NCBI RefSeq assembly: GCF_043769475.1
Contig: NZ_CP171729.1
Location: forward strand, 2,728,001-2,792,000
Reading direction: 5' to 3'
Length of the DNA stretch: 64,000 nt
DNA from: Allomesorhizobium sp043769475
GTDB taxonomy: Bacteria; Pseudomonadota; Alphaproteobacteria; Rhizobiales; Rhizobiaceae
Both the position numbers and the translations under genes were made by a program. Positions within the stretch are counted from its first letter, which is position 1, and each line of letters starts with the position of its first letter. This document shows, in pieces, positions 50,876-58,739 of the stretch. The notes under the pieces are model-generated. The model was not told the origin of the DNA. It did not search any database and was given only the letters and a program-made list of their open reading frames with translations.

Positions 50876-51892
50876 CTATCTTTCTCCGGACTGGCGGATT
50901 TCAGGAAGCTTCGGCAGCCCGAAGATGGAAACATCGGCCTGGCGTGGCGGCACGTCGGTGCGCTGAGCCGCGCGCAGTTTGGCCGAGCGGGCGCGTGGGT
51001 TTGCCTCCGTCTCGGCCTCGCCCGGCGCGACCGCGCCGCCCAGCTTCAGGAAGGTCGCCGCCTTCTCCTGCGCCTCGGGCATGTGGCGCGAACCCGCTGC
51101 CTTGCCCGACCGATCGGCGACAAAGCGCTTGACGATGCGGTCTTCCAGCGAGTGGAAGGTGACGACCACCAGCCTGCCGCCGGGCTTCAGAACGCGCTCG
51201 GCCGCGAAAAGCGCGCCGGCGAGTTCGCCGAGCTCGTCGTTGACGAAAATGCGCAGCGCCTGGAACACCCTGGTCGCGGGATGGATCTTGTCCTTGGGAT
51301 TGCGTCCGACATGGTCGGCGATCGCTTCGGAGAGATCGCGCGTGCGTTCGAACGGCCGGACCGCCCTGCGCTTCTCGATCATCCGCGCGATGCGGCCGGC
51401 ATGCCGTTCCTCACCGAGGAAGCCGAAGATGCGGGCCAGGTCGCCTGACTTGAAGCGGTTGACCACGTCGGCGGCGCTCAGGCCCTCCTGCGCCATGCGC
51501 ATGTCGAGCGGGCCGTCATTGCGGAAAGAGAAGCCGCGTTCGGCCTGGTCGAGCTGCATGGAGGAAACGCCGATGTCGAGCACGACGCCGTCGGCACCCT
51601 GCGCATGCTGGTCGAGTTGCGAGAACGGCGCCTGGACCAGCGTCAGGCGTCCGCCTGATGCCTGCTCCATCGCCCGCCCGGCCGCGATCGCATCGGGATC
51701 GCGATCGATGGCAATGACAGACGCGCCGGTTTCCAGGATCGCGCTCGTGTAACCTCCCGCGCCGAACGTGCCGTCGACGATCAGCTCGCCCGGTTTCGGC
51801 TTCAGCGCCGCCAGCACCTCATTCAGGAGCACCGGAACGTGGCGCGCCGGTCCGCCAACCACGGGTTCGTTCCCGCCGTGACCCGCCATCAT
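50876..51892 (-). CDS. rsmH: 16S rRNA m4C1402 methyltransferase RsmH
   Basis: 338-aa SAM-dependent enzyme (MraW) that N4-methylates C1402 of 16S rRNA. Family signatures: HVPVLLNEVLAALKP, VDGTFGAGGYTSAILE (SAM loop), VVLDIGVSSMQLDQAERGFSF and ALRIFVNDELGEL. The ATG at 51892 overlaps the mraZ stop by 4 nt. The frame is open far upstream through mraZ by chance. Confidence 0.96.
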   Translation of the reverse strand: MMAGHGGNEPVVGGPARHVPVLLNEVLAALKPKPGELIVDGTFGAGGYTSAILETGASVIAIDRDPDAIAAGRAMEQASGGRLTLVQAPFSQLDQHAQGADGVVLDIGVSSMQLDQAERGFSFRNDGPLDMRMAQEGLSAADVVNRFKSGDLARIFGFLGEERHAGRIARMIEKRRAVRPFERTRDLSEAIADHVGRNPKDKIHPATRVFQALRIFVNDELGELAGALFAAERVLKPGGRLVVVTFHSLEDRIVKRFVADRSGKAAGSRHMPEAQEKAATFLKLGGAVAPGEAETEANPRARSAKLRAAQRTDVPPRQADVSIFGLPKLPEIRQSGER

Positions 51893-52353
51893 TCCGTGCT
51901 CCCGGAGGCTTTCGCCCCCAAACCCTGCCGCAGCTTCAAAAGCCGCGCACGCGCTTCCGCGCCATAGGCCGCCAGCCGGCCCGGCTCCCATATCTGGAAA
52001 AAATTCCCGCGCCCGACGAAGGCCACTTCCGCCGAAATGCCGGTGTGCTCGCGGATGAACTCCGGCACCGTGATGCGGCCGTCCTGGTCGAGCTTCAGGA
52101 ACGTCCCGTCGCCATGGCAAAAGAACGACATGTCGTCCGCCGTCTGCAGGAACGGATCTTCCTGCGCGATCCGCTGCTCGTAGCGGTCGAGCAGGTCGAG
52201 CCCACCCACATCCATGGCCGGGATATCCAGCGCCCGTAATGCGTAGAGTTCCGAATAGCCGCGCTTCTGCACCACGGAACGGAAATGCGCCGGCACGGAA
52301 ACCCGCCCCTTGGCGTCGATCCTGTTCACTGCATTCGACAGAAACCGGTCCAT
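51889..52353 (-). CDS. mraZ: transcriptional regulator MraZ
   Basis: 154-aa DNA-binding protein of the AbrB/MraZ fold that heads and autoregulates the dcw cluster. Two tandem MraZ halves are seen, the first with NRIDAKGRVSVPAHFR, the second with LKLDQDGRITVPEFIREH. The start at 52353 (MDRFLSNAVNRID) gives the canonical N-terminus; ATG 52392 is the next alternative. Ribosome site is weak for both. A four-fold TGGG repeat 185-218 nt upstream is its probable operator. Confidence 0.93.
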   Translation of the reverse strand: MDRFLSNAVNRIDAKGRVSVPAHFRSVVQKRGYSELYALRALDIPAMDVGGLDLLDRYEQRIAQEDPFLQTADDMSFFCHGDGTFLKLDQDGRITVPEFIREHTGISAEVAFVGRGNFFQIWEPGRLAAYGAEARARLLKLRQGLGAKASGSTE

Positions 52354-52537
52354 CACTCGATACAGCCGCTTCCGCCGCCGCGCCCTTTTCATTGTTGCGT
52401 CCGCGCCGTCGTCGCGCGGCCCTTCTGCGAAAATCCGTTGCGTTCCACGGCCGGAAAAATCGCCCCACGCAGCCGCCCCGACTGCATGTCTGACGAACGC
52501 TTTCACCGGAACCGGAACAAAGACTTGATTGTCGAAA

Positions 52538-52571
52538 TGGGATATCATGGGGCAGTATGGGCGTCAACGGG
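52538..52571 (-). promoter_or_regulatory. probable MraZ operator (four repeats, 10-bp period)
   Basis: TGGG at 52538, 52548 and 52558 and CGGG at 52568 on the plus strand, each exactly 10 bp apart. In E. coli MraZ binds direct TGGGN repeats separated by 5 nt, the same 10-bp period. The array lies upstream of mraZ and between it and the divergent PLP-enzyme gene, so it may also affect that gene. Confidence 0.72.
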
Positions 52572-52750
52572 AGCAGGCTTCACAACTTATCTGCGCGGGC
52601 CCGTAAACTCGGCTTTGGCAGCTTCCCCAACTTTATCGTCCATTAAGGCTAACGAACCGTTTAGCCACACTTCTTGTTTGCGGCTCGGCTTGCCCGCGGA
52701 CCAGCCCCGGCATAGCCTTGCAACCGGCATCTCCGCGAAAGAACAACAAC

Positions 52751-53866
52751 ATGACCGACAACGCTCAAGCGCGCGCCGCGCACCTCATCCACCTGCGCCG
52801 CAGCGGATATTCACTCGGCGATCCGGTCGCGCTGCCCCTGACCATGGCTGCGACCTACCACTCGCCCGGCGACGCCACCGGCTACAACCAATATGGCCGG
52901 TTTTCCAACCCGACATGGGATGCGGTTGAAAAAGTGCTCGCCCATCTGGAAGATGCGCCTTGCGTGGCCTTCCCCTCCGGCATGGCGGCAATCGCCTCAA
53001 TATTCTTCGGCTTGCTGAAGACTGGAGATCGCGTCCTCCTGCCGTCGGACGGCTATCATACCACGCGCGGCCTCGCCGACCGCTTTCTTGGAAAGCTTGG
53101 CATCGGCGTCGATGTCAGGCCGACAGCGTCCTTTCTTGACGGCGGCTTTGCCGGTTATCGGCTGGTCTTCGTCGAAAGTCCGTCGAACCCGGTGCTCGAT
53201 ATCTGCGACATCGCGGCGGTCGCCCATGCAGTCCATGCGGCGAGTGGAATCCTCGCCGTCGACAACACCACCATGACGCCCTATGGCCAGCGTCCGCTCG
53301 ACCTTGGAGCCGACATCGTCGTCGCCGCCGACACCAAGGCGCCGAACGGCCATTCCGACGCACTGTTCGGACATGTCGCCAGCCGCAACGCCGACACGAT
53401 CACAGCGGTCATGGACTGGCGCGAGACTTCAGGCAGCATACCGAGCCCGTTCGACGCCTGGCTGGTGCATCGGGGGCTGGAGACACTGGAGGTGCGGTTC
53501 GACCGCATGTGCAGTTCGGCCGAACTGATCGCCGGCCGTCTTAAAGATCATCCGGCCGTTCACGGGCTGCGCTTCCCTGGACTTGAGGGCGATCCTTCCC
53601 ACAATCTTGCGCGCATCCAGATGCAGCGTTTCGGCTTTCTAATCAGCTTTTCGCTGGCGTCTGCCGAACAGGCGGACGATTTCATCGCCGGCTGCGAACT
53701 GATCCAGCCGGCAACCTCGTTCGGAGGCGTGCACACATCGGCCGAACGCCGCGCCTGCCGAGGCGACGCGGTCGGCCCAGGCTTCGTCCGCCTCGCCATC
53801 GGATGCGAGCCAGCGGAGGAACTCTGGACGGCGATCAAGGCCTCGCTGGATCGGCTGGGAGGTTAA
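52751..53866 (+). CDS. Cys/Met-metabolism PLP-dependent enzyme (cystathionine gamma-lyase-like)
   Basis: 371-aa fold-type I enzyme of the gamma family. YNQYGRFSNPTWDAVEKVLAHLE is the family Y-x-R-x-x-NPT segment, AFPSGMAAIASIF the phosphate region, VDNTTMTPYGQ the Asp that pairs with PLP nitrogen, and ADTKAPNGHSD the PLP-binding Lys. It is shorter than canonical MetB/MetC, and the specific reaction (lyase or synthase) cannot be read. Divergent from mraZ; ATG 52751 begins the family sequence. Confidence 0.85.
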   Translation: MTDNAQARAAHLIHLRRSGYSLGDPVALPLTMAATYHSPGDATGYNQYGRFSNPTWDAVEKVLAHLEDAPCVAFPSGMAAIASIFFGLLKTGDRVLLPSDGYHTTRGLADRFLGKLGIGVDVRPTASFLDGGFAGYRLVFVESPSNPVLDICDIAAVAHAVHAASGILAVDNTTMTPYGQRPLDLGADIVVAADTKAPNGHSDALFGHVASRNADTITAVMDWRETSGSIPSPFDAWLVHRGLETLEVRFDRMCSSAELIAGRLKDHPAVHGLRFPGLEGDPSHNLARIQMQRFGFLISFSLASAEQADDFIAGCELIQPATSFGGVHTSAERRACRGDAVGPGFVRLAIGCEPAEELWTAIKASLDRLGG

Positions 53867-53913
53867 GCGCCTCGTTTGCCCCAGGCTCTGCAAGAATTTG
53901 CAGGTAAAAAAAA

Positions 53914-54312
53914 TTGCCAGCCGGCCTGTAAGCCGGGTTCTGTATGGCCTTCGCGCCTTGCGGCGCGAAAACGTGGCGGCCATTCGTCTTGGGCGCATGT
54001 CGCCATGCGCCTCACGCAACCTACCCGGATGGCGGGGCCGGAAACAGCCCTGAGGTTTCCCTCATACCATCCCTATTCGGTCTTGCTCCCGGTGGGGTTT
54101 ACCGTGCCGCTCCTGTTGCCAGTCGCGCGGTGGGCTCTTACCCCACCCTTTCACCCTTGCCGCGAAAAACGCGGCGGTTTGCTTTCTGTGGCACTTTCCC
54201 TGGGGTCGCCCCCGCCGGTCATTATCCGGCACCGTGTATCCATGGAGCCCGGACTTTCCTCACCCGCAGCCTTTCGGCATTTGCGGGTGCGGCCGCCCGG
54301 CCGGCTGGCAGT
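53914..54312 (-). ncRNA. rnpB: RNase P RNA (rnpB)
   Basis: About 400 nt. Read on the minus strand it has the universal rnpB core: GAGGAAAGTCCGGGC (54247-54261), AGGGTGAAAGGGTGGGGTAA followed by GAGCCCACCG, and the 3' GAACCCGGCTTACAGGC that pairs in P4/P1. The ends pair as GCCAGCCGGCC/GGCCGGCTGGC (P1). A run of T follows at 53905-53913, a terminator. This type A ribozyme matures tRNA 5' ends. Apparent ORFs across it on either strand are chance. Confidence 0.95.
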
Positions 54313-54391
54313 GCGTATAAAGGCATTCGCGCGACAAAATGCAAACAAAAAGCCCGTTCCGGAGAGCGAGCTTTTGTCTGGCAGCTTGCGA

Positions 54392-55438
54392 TCAGACGCC
54401 GAGGAAGCGCTTAATCTTGACGCAATAGGCCGACGACACTGGATTCATGCGCTTGGCGGCGTGGCCGGCATTGTATTTCAGGATCGTGCCGCAAGTGGTC
54501 CCGCCGCCGAGCTTCTGTGCCTTGGCGAGATACTTCATGCCGAATTTTATGTTGGTTTCGGGATGAAACAGACCCTGGGTGCTGCCTTCGTAGCCCATCA
54601 TGCGGGCGGTCGAGGGCTTGATCTGCATCAGGCCGATCTCGCCGGCGCTGCCGCGAGCGTTCGGCCGGTAATTGCTTTCGACCTGAATGACGGCGTGGGC
54701 CAACGATACGGGCACGCCGTAGGAAGCTGCATATTGCGCGATGATCGCGCTATACTGGCCGCCGGTGCCCTTCACCGTCTTCGCGCCCTTGCTGCCGATC
54801 GAAGCGGTTTCGACCAGGTCCAGCGCCGTCGGCTCCTTCACCGCCACCTGCCTGTCACCACCGTCCTTGGGCTTCGATGTGCTCTTTTCCGCGAACTTCT
54901 CGGCCTTGGGCGTGATCTTTTCTACGGCCTTCTTGGCTTTGGGAGTGCTCTTTTCCGCAACCTTCTGGGCTTTAGGCGCGCTCTTTTCCACGACTTGCTT
55001 GGCCTTAGGAGTGCTCTTTTCCACGACCTGCTTGATCTTCGGCGTCTTCTTTTCTGCTGTATGCTTGGTCTTTGACGAGCTCTTGGTCGCGACCCGCTTC
55101 GGCTCGGCCTTTTCGGCTACCCGCTTTTTGTTCGGCTCACTCTTTTCGGCTGCCTGTTTTTTTGCGGGTGCGCGCTTCTCGGCTACGCGCTTGGTTTTCG
55201 CCTGACTTTTCTCCGCCGCCTGTCTGGCGACGGCCTTGTTTTGCCTGCTCTTGTCGGACTTTGTCGTCGCCTGTTCCTGCTTCTCGCTTTTGGCGGTGGC
55301 TTTGTCTTGCGTTTTTGCCACGGGAGCGGTTTCGGAATCCTCGACCCTGAGGCTCTTGCTCGGATGTGGCGCTGAATTTGCGGCAAAGCTCGTCAGTCCG
55401 GCAGCGAATGCTGCCGCTAAAACGGTCAGTTTTTTCAT
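54392..55438 (-). CDS. lytic transglycosylase with Lys-rich repeat domain
   Basis: 348-aa secreted protein: Sec signal (cleaved near residue 22), a highly basic Lys/Ala/Glu region (about 40-195) built of imperfect 11-12-residue repeats such as EKSTPKAKQVV, then an SLT domain (230-345). The catalytic Glu254 lies in AVIQVESNYRPNARGSAGE, followed by IGLMQIKPSTARMMGY and KYNAG. It should cleave peptidoglycan glycan strands; the charged repeat may bind anionic wall or LPS. Start 55438 follows GGGAAACA. Confidence 0.9.
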   Translation of the reverse strand: MKKLTVLAAAFAAGLTSFAANSAPHPSKSLRVEDSETAPVAKTQDKATAKSEKQEQATTKSDKSRQNKAVARQAAEKSQAKTKRVAEKRAPAKKQAAEKSEPNKKRVAEKAEPKRVATKSSSKTKHTAEKKTPKIKQVVEKSTPKAKQVVEKSAPKAQKVAEKSTPKAKKAVEKITPKAEKFAEKSTSKPKDGGDRQVAVKEPTALDLVETASIGSKGAKTVKGTGGQYSAIIAQYAASYGVPVSLAHAVIQVESNYRPNARGSAGEIGLMQIKPSTARMMGYEGSTQGLFHPETNIKFGMKYLAKAQKLGGGTTCGTILKYNAGHAAKRMNPVSSAYCVKIKRFLGV

Positions 55439-55623
55439 TGTTTCCCGTGTGTATAGAGCCGCACGAAAGATCTTCGCACGACAGCCCAAACCTTAATGAC
55501 GCTGCTTCTAGGAACAGCTTTGTCATCTGTACAGAAATGGCTTTGACGGTCGAATGAGTAGCTAAAAAGGCGTGGGAAATCACATTATGTTACAGAATGA
55601 AGCTTTGGCCGTACTGCCGCACG

Positions 55624-56388
55624 TCATACAAGACTGGCAGGCAGCGAAGCCAATAGACGGCGCAAGGTCTCGACCGTCGCGCGGTTAGCTATCCCGTCGA
55701 CCTGCCTTGGGCGAAAATGCCGCTGGAACGCCGCGAGCGCGATCTCAGTCTGGCGGTCAAAAAGCCCGGTAATTTCCACTCCGTAGCCGTACAGCGCCAG
55801 CATCGATTGAAGTTCTTCGACCGGTCCGCCGTTGTCGCCCAGGCGAAGAACCGGCCCGCCGCGCAGCCGCGCAGGCTCTACGAAATGGCCGAGTCCGTGG
55901 CGTGCCAGAAGCCGCCATGGAAATTTCTCGCCAGGATCGACTTTACGGCCAGGGGCCACATCCGAATGACCTACTATCATCTCAGGCCGCACACCATGCC
56001 GGTCACAAATGCCGCGGCAAAGCTTCATCACCGCAAGTATCTGGGCTTCTGGAAATTTCCGATAGCCGAACTCGTGCCCCGGATTGACGATCTCGATGCC
56101 AATCGACCGCGAGTTTATGTCGGTCGCACCGCGCCACGAGCTTTTTCCCGCATGCCAGGCGCGATCGCTTTCGCGCACCATCTGCACGATGCGGCCATTC
56201 TCGTGCACCAGATAATGCGACGACACTTCGCTTGCCGGGTCGCAGAGCCGGGCTTCGGCTGCCTGTCCGGTCTCCATGCCTGTGTAGTGGAGCACGATCA
56301 TGTCGGGGCGCGAGACGCCCTGCCGCGGTCCGAAATTGGGCGAAACCCTCACCTCCGCGCCGGAATGATCGGGCGCAAATCCGCTCAT
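55624..56388 (-). CDS. amiD: N-acetylmuramoyl-L-alanine amidase (AmpD/AmiD type)
   Basis: 254-aa zinc amidase of the Amidase_2 family. Zinc His and neighbours: MIVLHYTGMETGQAAEARL (first His), ... IGIEIVNPGHEFGYR, and VGHSDVAPGRKVDPGEKFPW (second His and catalytic Lys region). A C-terminal PG_binding_1 domain follows (about 180-250, VEELQSMLALYGYG...). No signal peptide is visible, so it may act on recycled muropeptides in the cytosol. Start overlaps the DjlA-like gene by 4 nt (ATGA). Confidence 0.9.
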   Translation of the reverse strand: MSGFAPDHSGAEVRVSPNFGPRQGVSRPDMIVLHYTGMETGQAAEARLCDPASEVSSHYLVHENGRIVQMVRESDRAWHAGKSSWRGATDINSRSIGIEIVNPGHEFGYRKFPEAQILAVMKLCRGICDRHGVRPEMIVGHSDVAPGRKVDPGEKFPWRLLARHGLGHFVEPARLRGGPVLRLGDNGGPVEELQSMLALYGYGVEITGLFDRQTEIALAAFQRHFRPRQVDGIANRATVETLRRLLASLPASLV

Positions 56389-57104
56389 AGATGCCGGAAG
56401 CCCCGTTCGATCATTTCGTAGGCGGCATTGATGGCCGCGATGCGCGTGGTGGCGATCGCGATGAACTCTTCAGGCAGCCCGCGCGCGATCAACTTGTCGG
56501 GATGGTTGTGGGCGACGAGTTGGCGGTAATGCCTGCGCACCTCCTCGAACGGCTTGCCGCGCTCGATGCCAAGTACGGTATAGGGATCGGCTTCGCCGAG
56601 ATCGAGATGGCGGGCGAGTATGCTCTGATAATGATCTTCGCCGATCATGAAGATCTGCGCCACGCGGTGGAGATACAATCCCTCCCTTTCGTGCAGCAGC
56701 CCGTCTGCCTTGGCGATGTGGAACAGGCCGTCGAGTACGTCTTCGAGCATCGCGCAGTTCGGCCGGCCCGACCCGCACAGTCTGGCCATGCGCTCCGCAT
56801 AGGTCTCGAAACCGGCAACGTCGGCCTGCGCCAGGTCGTAGAGCCTGGCGACATTGCGCGTCTCTTTCGTCGGCACCGAGAATATCTGCTGAAAGGCGCG
56901 GATCTCGTCCTGCGTGACGATTCCGTCGGCCTTGGCCATCTTCGCCGACAGCGCGATCATGGCGATCGAGAAGGAAACGCGTCGGCGCAACTCCGCGTCG
57001 CCCTCAAAAATCGTTCGCACCGCCTCGACCACGTCCGCGACTCCCGTCGCGGCGGAGGAGGTTACGCGCGCGACGAATTCGCCAATGCGGTCCCAAATCG
57101 ACAT
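56385..57104 (-). CDS. TerB-DnaJ co-chaperone (DjlA-like)
   Basis: 239-aa protein with an N-terminal TerB-like helical domain (about 45-150, containing ALSAKMAKADGIVTQDEI and the mirror KADGLLHEREGLYL) and a C-terminal J-domain (175-235) with HPD in AHNHPDKLI, which would stimulate DnaK. It lacks the N-terminal membrane helix of E. coli DjlA. Upstream partner of the amidase with a 4-nt overlap; the pair is conserved in rhizobia. Confidence 0.9.
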   Translation of the reverse strand: MSIWDRIGEFVARVTSSAATGVADVVEAVRTIFEGDAELRRRVSFSIAMIALSAKMAKADGIVTQDEIRAFQQIFSVPTKETRNVARLYDLAQADVAGFETYAERMARLCGSGRPNCAMLEDVLDGLFHIAKADGLLHEREGLYLHRVAQIFMIGEDHYQSILARHLDLGEADPYTVLGIERGKPFEEVRRHYRQLVAHNHPDKLIARGLPEEFIAIATTRIAAINAAYEMIERGFRHL

Positions 57105-57251
57105 GCCGCTTCATAAACCATCATCCAACGCATTGGCGAGACGCAATACGCCGCGGCTGCGAAGCAGGAGATGCTGCGCGGCTCCGGCATGGCGCGCGTG
57201 GACCAAATGATTTGCCGCGACGAATGAACGCCCAGCCGTTATCCAGCCGCC

Positions 57252-58154
57252 ATGAGCGACCCCGCTGAACTTGCCGGCAAACCGGCTCTATCGCGCGAGA
57301 CCGCCGGTCTGGCGCTCGGCCTGCTTGGCGTCGTGATTTTCGGCGGCACGCTGCCCGCAACCCGCGTCGCGCTGCAGACGTTCAGCCCATGGTTCATCAC
57401 TCATGGCCGCGCCGCGCTCGCTTCGGTAGCTGCTGCCATCCTGCTGGCGCTCATGCGCAAGCGTTTCCCGAGAGAGGATGCGCCGGCGCTTTTGCTTGCC
57501 GGCCTGCTCCTGGTCTTCGGATTTCCGGTCCTGTCCTCCATCGCCATGCAGACCGTACCTGCCGCGCATGGCGGCGTCGTGCTCGGCATATTGCCGCTCG
57601 CCACCAGCATTTTCGCCGCCCTGATCGGCGGCGAGCGGCCGTCCGTGCTGTTCTGGATTTGCGGGGTGGCGGGCGCGGCCATCGTGGTGACCTTTGCGGT
57701 GCGCGACAATGGCATGCAACTCGTTTCGGGCGACATCTGGCTTTTCCTGGCAGGAATTTCCGCCAGCCTGGGCTATGTCGTCTCCGGCAAGGTGTCGCGG
57801 AAGATGCCGGGTTGGGAAGTCATCTGCTGGGCGCTCATCCTAACCGCTCCGGTCACAATTCCCGGCACGGTACTGACCTTCCGGCCGGAATTCGCCCAAG
57901 CGGCGGCGCCGCAAATCCTTGCGTTCCTCTATCTCGGTTTCGGCTCGATGTTTTTTGGTTTCTTCGCCTGGAATGTTGGCCTGGCCATGGGTGGCATTGC
58001 ACGCGTCAGCCAGGTTCAACTGATGCAGGTTTTCGTCACGCTGACGATTTCGGCGACGCTTCTCAGCGAGCGCATCGGCGGCGAGACGTTGCTGTTCGCA
58101 CTGGCCGTGGTGACGGTGGTTATGATCGGACGCAAGGCGCGGGTCGCCCGCTGA
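57252..58154 (+). CDS. DMT superfamily transporter (EamA domains)
   Basis: 300-aa inner-membrane protein of ten helices in two EamA repeats (LGLLGVVIFGGTLPATRVAL and DIWLFLAGISASLGYVVSGK). Drug/metabolite transporters of this family export amino acids, nucleobases or metabolites; substrate cannot be predicted. ATG at 57252 begins the coding pattern. A hairpin terminator follows its stop. Confidence 0.88.
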   Translation: MSDPAELAGKPALSRETAGLALGLLGVVIFGGTLPATRVALQTFSPWFITHGRAALASVAAAILLALMRKRFPREDAPALLLAGLLLVFGFPVLSSIAMQTVPAAHGGVVLGILPLATSIFAALIGGERPSVLFWICGVAGAAIVVTFAVRDNGMQLVSGDIWLFLAGISASLGYVVSGKVSRKMPGWEVICWALILTAPVTIPGTVLTFRPEFAQAAAPQILAFLYLGFGSMFFGFFAWNVGLAMGGIARVSQVQLMQVFVTLTISATLLSERIGGETLLFALAVVTVVMIGRKARVAR

Positions 58155-58156
58155 CC

Positions 58157-58191
58157 GCAGAAAAAGGCCGGGCAGGCCCGACCTTTTCTGC
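58157..58191. terminator. bidirectional hairpin terminator
   Basis: GCAGAAAAAGGCCGGGC pairs with GCCCGACCTTTTCTGC almost completely (about 15 bp with a bulge) around a 2-nt loop. A-rich and T-rich flanks within the stem give T-runs in both directions, serving the EamA gene and the minus-strand lipoprotein gene. Confidence 0.8.
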
Positions 58192-58202
58192 GTTGGACGC
58201 CG

Positions 58203-58382
58203 TTACTGGGCAGGCGCCGGAGCCGGCTCGGCCGGCGGGGTTGCCTCGGGCGCCGGAGCCGGCTGCGTGGTGTCGGCCGGCGGGGTGGTGCTCTGGGTGG
58301 TCGAGTTATCGGCCGTATCGCTGCATGCTGCCACGCCAAAGAGCGCGATTGCTGAAACGAAGGCCAAAATCAAATTTCTCAT
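58203..58382 (-). CDS. 59-aa Pro/Ala-rich small lipoprotein
   Basis: Short lipoprotein: MRNLILAFVSAIALFGVAAC with a lipobox Cys at residue 20, then SDTADNSTTQS and a Pro/Ala/Thr/Glu-rich tail to the stop (PAPEATPPAEPAPAPAQ). GAGGAG lies 9 nt before ATG at 58382. Low-complexity tails like this are usually extended and periplasmic; no known family. Convergent with the EamA gene. Confidence 0.7.
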   Translation of the reverse strand: MRNLILAFVSAIALFGVAACSDTADNSTTQSTTPPADTTQPAPAPEATPPAEPAPAPAQ

Positions 58383-58672
58383 ACCATTTTCTCCTCAAAC
58401 AAACCCCCCGGTCGCACCTCATAATGCATTACGAACGGAAACGTTGCGTCACATCTACTGTCGAAACGTAATAATCTGTCAGACCCGAACGTCGGTCCGC
58501 CCGAAGAGCAAACCTCGAGCGCCGAACCTCGCGGCGGTTCGTCGCGTCACATGATCCGGTCGAACTCCGCGATATCGGCAGCTTCGATGGTCGGTGCTTC
58601 GGCGACGCAGGTGCCGACGATACGCCCGATGGCGCCGGGAGTTGCGCGCCCTACGCCCGGCCTTTCAAGCGA

Positions 58673-58690
58673 CTGTCACGGGCCTGTCAT
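58673..58690 (+). promoter_or_regulatory. Pho box upstream of btaA
   Basis: CTGTCAC-GGGC-CTGTCAT, two 7-nt direct repeats with a 4-nt spacer, is the rhizobial PhoB-binding pattern. It is 49 nt before the btaA ATG (58740). Betaine-lipid synthesis in Sinorhizobium is PhoB-dependent, so function and site agree. The rest of 58383-58672 has no supported gene. Confidence 0.85.
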
Positions 58691-58739
58691 GGGCTTCCGG
58701 TACCCGCTTGCGTTGACGCACAACCGGATTCGCCTCGCA

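Noticed and set aside
52572..52750. Possible SAM-type riboswitch in front of the Cys/Met PLP enzyme
   Set aside because: No SAM-II or other conserved riboswitch core was found in this leader.
53876..55075. 399-codon plus-strand open frame across the rnpB region
   Set aside because: It spans the RNase P RNA gene and the antisense of the lytic transglycosylase; the conserved RNA core explains the sequence.
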